DNA of 31,592 nucleotides. Origin: Prevotella sp. Its GTDB lineage: Bacteria > Bacteroidota > Bacteroidia > Bacteroidales > Bacteroidaceae. The stretch lies in contig JAJWLX010000038.1 in the NCBI GenBank assembly GCA_021636625.1, forward strand, positions 1 through 31,592, read 5' to 3'. Shown piece by piece: positions 29,202 to 31,592 of the stretch (position 1 is its first letter; each line of letters opens with the position of its first letter). Below the pieces are notes generated by a model. It did no database searches and was not told the DNA's origin. It saw nothing but the letters and a program-made list of their open reading frames with translations. A program made the position numbers and the translations under genes.

Positions 29202-30920
29202 TTACTTATTCTGCTTTGCCCAGGTATCCTTCAAGCCCACTGTCTTGTTGAATACTGGCTTCTCGTCTGTTGTGTCGAGATCAGCCATGAAGTAACCGAT
29301 GCGCTGGAACTGGAGATACTCTCCCGGCTTCTTGGTTGCAGCATACTCCTCTACATAGCATTCCTTGAAATCGTGGAAGCTCTCTGGGTTGAGCAGTTCT
29401 CGGAAGTCGCGCTCGTCAGCAGATGGGTTTTCGATGGCGAAGAGACGGTCGTACTCGCGTACTTCTGCCTTTACGCAGTGGTCTGCAGATACCCAGTGAA
29501 GAGTACCTTTTACCTTGCGGTTGGCACCTTCCATTCCGCTCTTGCTGATAGGATCGTATTCAGCCTGAATCTCTGTGATGACACCGTTCTCGTCCTTGGT
29601 ACAGCCTGTACACTTCACGATATAGGCATTCTTCAAGCGAACTTCCTTTCCAGGAGTCATACGGAAGAACTTCTTTGGAGCATCCTCCATAAAGTCGGCA
29701 CGCTCAATCCAGAGGTTCTTTGAGAAGGTGATGGTATGTGTGCCATCTGCCTCGTTCTCTGGGTTATTGATAGCCTCCATCTCCTCGCTCTCACCCTCTG
29801 GATAATTGGTGATGACGAGTTTCACTGGGTCGAGTACGGCACTTACACGGCAAGCCTTCTTGTTCAAGTCCTCACGAACTGAAGCCTCCAGAAGAGCCAT
29901 ATCATTGAGGGCATCGAACTTGGTATAACCGATGCTGTCGATGAACATGCGGATACTCTCTGGTGAATAACCGCGGCGACGCATACCGCAAAGTGTTGGC
30001 ATACGAGGATCGTCCCAGCCATTTACCAGGTGCTCATCTACCAGAGTATGGAGCTTACGCTTACTCATTACTGTATAAGTGAGGTTCAAGCGGTTGAACT
30101 CAATCTGGCGAGGACGGTTATCGTTCAATACGTCATCGCTGCCATCCATCTCCTTCAGGAAGTCGACGAACTTGTCGTAGAGTGGACGGTGAGGAACAAA
30201 CTCCAAGGTACAGATAGAGTGGGTAACCCCCTCGAAATAGTCGCTCTGTCCGTGTGCGAAATCGTACATTGGATAAGCGTGCCACTTGGTACCTGTACGG
30301 TGGTGAGGAGTCTGGATGATGCGGTACATGATAGGGTCGCGGAAGTGCATGTTTGGATTAGCCATGTCAAGCTTCGCACGAAGTACCATACTTCCTTCTA
30401 CAGCCTCAGGAGTGTTCATTTTCTCAAAGAGAGCAAGGCTTTCCTCGATAGGACGGTCGCGATATGGGCTGGCAGTACCTGGGGTAGTAGGAGTACCCTT
30501 CTGGGCTGCAATTTCCTCTGCAGTCTGTTCGTCGACATAAGCATGTCCCTTCTTGATCATCCATACAGCAAACTCCCACAACTTCTCAAAGTAATCGGAA
30601 GCATAATAGATGTTGCCCCACTTAAAGCCGAGCCACTGGATGTCTTGGAGGATATTTTCTACGTATTCGTTGTTTTCCTTACTTGGGTTGGTGTCATCAA
30701 ATCTGAGGTTGCAGACACCCTTGTATTTTTCGGCTACACCGAAGTCCATGCAGATGGCCTTGGCATGACCGATGTGAAGGTAGCCGTTAGGCTCTGGTGG
30801 AAAACGGGTCTGGATTCGACCAGCGTTCTTACCTTCCTTGAGGTCTTCCTCAACCAACTGTTCTACGAAAGAGATGCTCTTTGTTTTCTCCTCGATTTTG
30901 TTTTCTTCATTAATTGCCAT
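29202..30920 (-). CDS. glnS: Glutaminyl-tRNA synthetase
   Basis: Charges tRNA-Gln directly, so this organism need not rely on the Glu-tRNA-Gln amidotransferase route. A 572-residue class I synthetase. RFPPEPNGYLHIGHAKAI contains the HIGH motif at 49-52, and the KMSKS-equivalent is VMSKRKL with MSK at 285-287, the GlnRS rather than GluRS form. FDDTNPSKE and the C-terminal beta-barrel anticodon region (from about 345) agree. The N-terminus has an extra roughly 30 charged residues. The ATG at 30920 has an A/T-rich leader and a promoter half-site upstream. The DedA gene follows in the same operon. Confidence 0.96.
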   Translation of the reverse strand: MAINEENKIEEKTKSISFVEQLVEEDLKEGKNAGRIQTRFPPEPNGYLHIGHAKAICMDFGVAEKYKGVCNLRFDDTNPSKENNEYVENILQDIQWLGFKWGNIYYASDYFEKLWEFAVWMIKKGHAYVDEQTAEEIAAQKGTPTTPGTASPYRDRPIEESLALFEKMNTPEAVEGSMVLRAKLDMANPNMHFRDPIMYRIIQTPHHRTGTKWHAYPMYDFAHGQSDYFEGVTHSICTLEFVPHRPLYDKFVDFLKEMDGSDDVLNDNRPRQIEFNRLNLTYTVMSKRKLHTLVDEHLVNGWDDPRMPTLCGMRRRGYSPESIRMFIDSIGYTKFDALNDMALLEASVREDLNKKACRVSAVLDPVKLVITNYPEGESEEMEAINNPENEADGTHTITFSKNLWIERADFMEDAPKKFFRMTPGKEVRLKNAYIVKCTGCTKDENGVITEIQAEYDPISKSGMEGANRKVKGTLHWVSADHCVKAEVREYDRLFAIENPSADERDFRELLNPESFHDFKECYVEEYAATKKPGEYLQFQRIGYFMADLDTTDEKPVFNKTVGLKDTWAKQNK

Positions 30921-30977
30921 ATTCTATAGAATTACTTTATTATTTTCTAAAACCAGTATTTTTCTCGTTTGATGGTG

Positions 30978-30985
30978 CAAAGATA
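30978..30985 (-). promoter_or_regulatory. Probable -7 box of the glnS operon
   Basis: The minus strand reads TATCTTTG (TAnnTTTG), 57 nt upstream of the glnS ATG. The -33 position is close to TTTC (31006-31009), not a full TTTG. Confidence 0.6.
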
Positions 30986-31221
30986 CAAATTTTATTATAA
31001 GTACGGAAATTCTTTGGCTCGAAATTTAAGAAGAAATGTAGGAAAGTAAGAAAATATGTTTTCTGAGGGGGAAAATATAGTGAATAACAGTTAAAGAAAG
31101 CGCCCAAAAATACAAAGAAGGGGGTGTGTCATAAGTTCATGACGTATTTTTTTCATCGGATTACGCTGAGTTATCGGATGCATTCTTGCTGTACGGATTA
31201 CGCACGGAATTTATACGGAAA
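30986..31221. other. Gene-free flank upstream of glnS
   Basis: No open frame of note. It contains CGGATTACGC twice in direct orientation (31157-31166 and 31194-31203) and a small GTCAT/ATGAC hairpin (31128-31132 with 31139-31143). The repeats look like fragments of the same interspersed family as the block to the right. I see nothing else here. Confidence 0.5.
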
Positions 31222-31592
31222 GCGACCTGTTCGGTCGAGGAACCGGAACTGCATGATGTATAGTCCCACAGATTTCACAGATTTACACAGATTTATTTTC
31301 TGATTAACTCTTTTTTTATGTCACGCAGATTTCGCAGATGACGCAGATTTTACTATCATACGTTTTTTTTGTCCCACAGATTTCACAGATTTACACAGAT
31401 TTAGACCTGTTCGGTCTATGGGGTGACGCAGATTTTTCTTCATCTAATACGCAAAAAAAATCTGTGTAAATCTGTGAAATCTGTGGGACAAAAAACGTAA
31501 AGTCGTGAAATCTGTGGGACAAAAAAACAATCAGAAAAAATCTGCGTGACCTTATAACATGTGGTTTAAGTCGCCTCGACCGCATAGGTCGC
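31222..31592. repeat. Nested inverted repeat of Bacteroidetes interspersed motifs, MITE-like
   Basis: A gene-free block bounded by 19-bp ends in opposite orientation: GCGACCTGTTCGGTCGAGG at 31222-31240 and its inverse at 31574-31592 (16 of 19 match, differing only in the middle). Inside, a 33-bp unit beginning GTCCCACAGATTTCACAG is identical at 31263-31295 and 31371-31403. An inverted copy, perfect over 32 bp, lies at 31458-31489, and a shorter inverted copy at 31505-31520. A related CACGCAGATTT motif occurs at 31320-31351 and 31424-31436, and inverted near 31539-31549. GACCTGTTCGGTC recurs at 31404-31416. The window ends at the outer repeat, so the right border is uncertain. No transposase is present. 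Confidence 0.65.

Noticed and set aside
30030..30929. A 299-codon plus-strand frame opposite glnS
   Set aside because: Antisense shadow of a clear glutaminyl-tRNA synthetase; it spans the real gene's start and lacks motifs.
31391..31585. A 64-codon minus-strand frame at the right end
   Set aside because: It translates the interspersed CACAGATTT-type repeats; the sequence is repeat structure, not a gene.

Overview
The window looks like chromosomal core DNA of a Bacteroidales bacterium, most likely in the Prevotella/Segatella group. Three things support this. Many genes are preceded by the Bacteroidetes promoter pair TTTG / TAnnTTTG (19-20 bp apart where both halves are seen), with A-rich leaders and no clear Shine-Dalgarno. 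The order rpmB-rpmG-small DUF4295 gene is typical of the order. There is a type IX secretion-like C-terminal domain and a non-SusC TonB receptor. The genus is inference from protein character, not from an alignment.

Layout from left to right. 1-2732: cobalamin-dependent methionine synthase, cut by the window edge and lacking the C-terminal reactivation domain. 2751-2828: palindromic intergenic repeats. 2872-6048: HAD phosphatase, then methionine aminopeptidase, tsaD (tRNA t6A) and a CinA/PncC amidase. 6196-6855: ribosomal proteins L28 and L33 plus DUF4295. 7119-11070: metA (with the acetyl-CoA type residue), an RlhA-like rRNA hydroxylase and a membrane protein of unknown function. 11120-14197: TonB-dependent receptor convergent with a ComF-like phosphoribosyltransferase. 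14420-17474: YitT-family membrane protein convergent with class III fructose-bisphosphatase. 17750-20804: galE, a tiny secreted protein that is almost only a sorting-domain-like tail, and an L,D-transpeptidase lipoprotein. 20865-22428: ECF sigma factor, a one-helix membrane protein (candidate anti-sigma) and a periplasmic Spy/CpxP-like protein. 22545-25316: aspS, then two small winged-helix-like proteins, one with a histone H1-like Lys/Ala/Thr tail. 25317-25742: gene-free, with two arrays that share a 22-bp period. 25743-28452: xylulokinase and mannose-1-phosphate guanylyltransferase. 28546-30920 (minus): DedA membrane protein and glnS. 30921-31592: gene-free, built from Bacteroidetes interspersed repeats arranged as a nested inverted repeat.

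Most genes are housekeeping: methionine synthesis (metH, metA), translation (map, tsaD, rpmB, rpmG, rlhA, aspS, glnS), sugar and nucleotide-sugar metabolism (fbp, galE, xylB, manC) and envelope functions (TonB receptor, transpeptidase, ECF module, DedA). There is no phage, CRISPR, toxin-antitoxin or defence locus and no tRNA or rRNA gene that I can see.

The signals most worth following are the 22-bp periodic region upstream of xylB, the repeated placement of a promoter -33 box inside or next to the previous gene's terminator, the structured galE leader, the standalone sorting-domain protein, the H1-tailed winged-helix protein and the nested inverted repeat at the right end. I do not see a clearly new multi-gene system.
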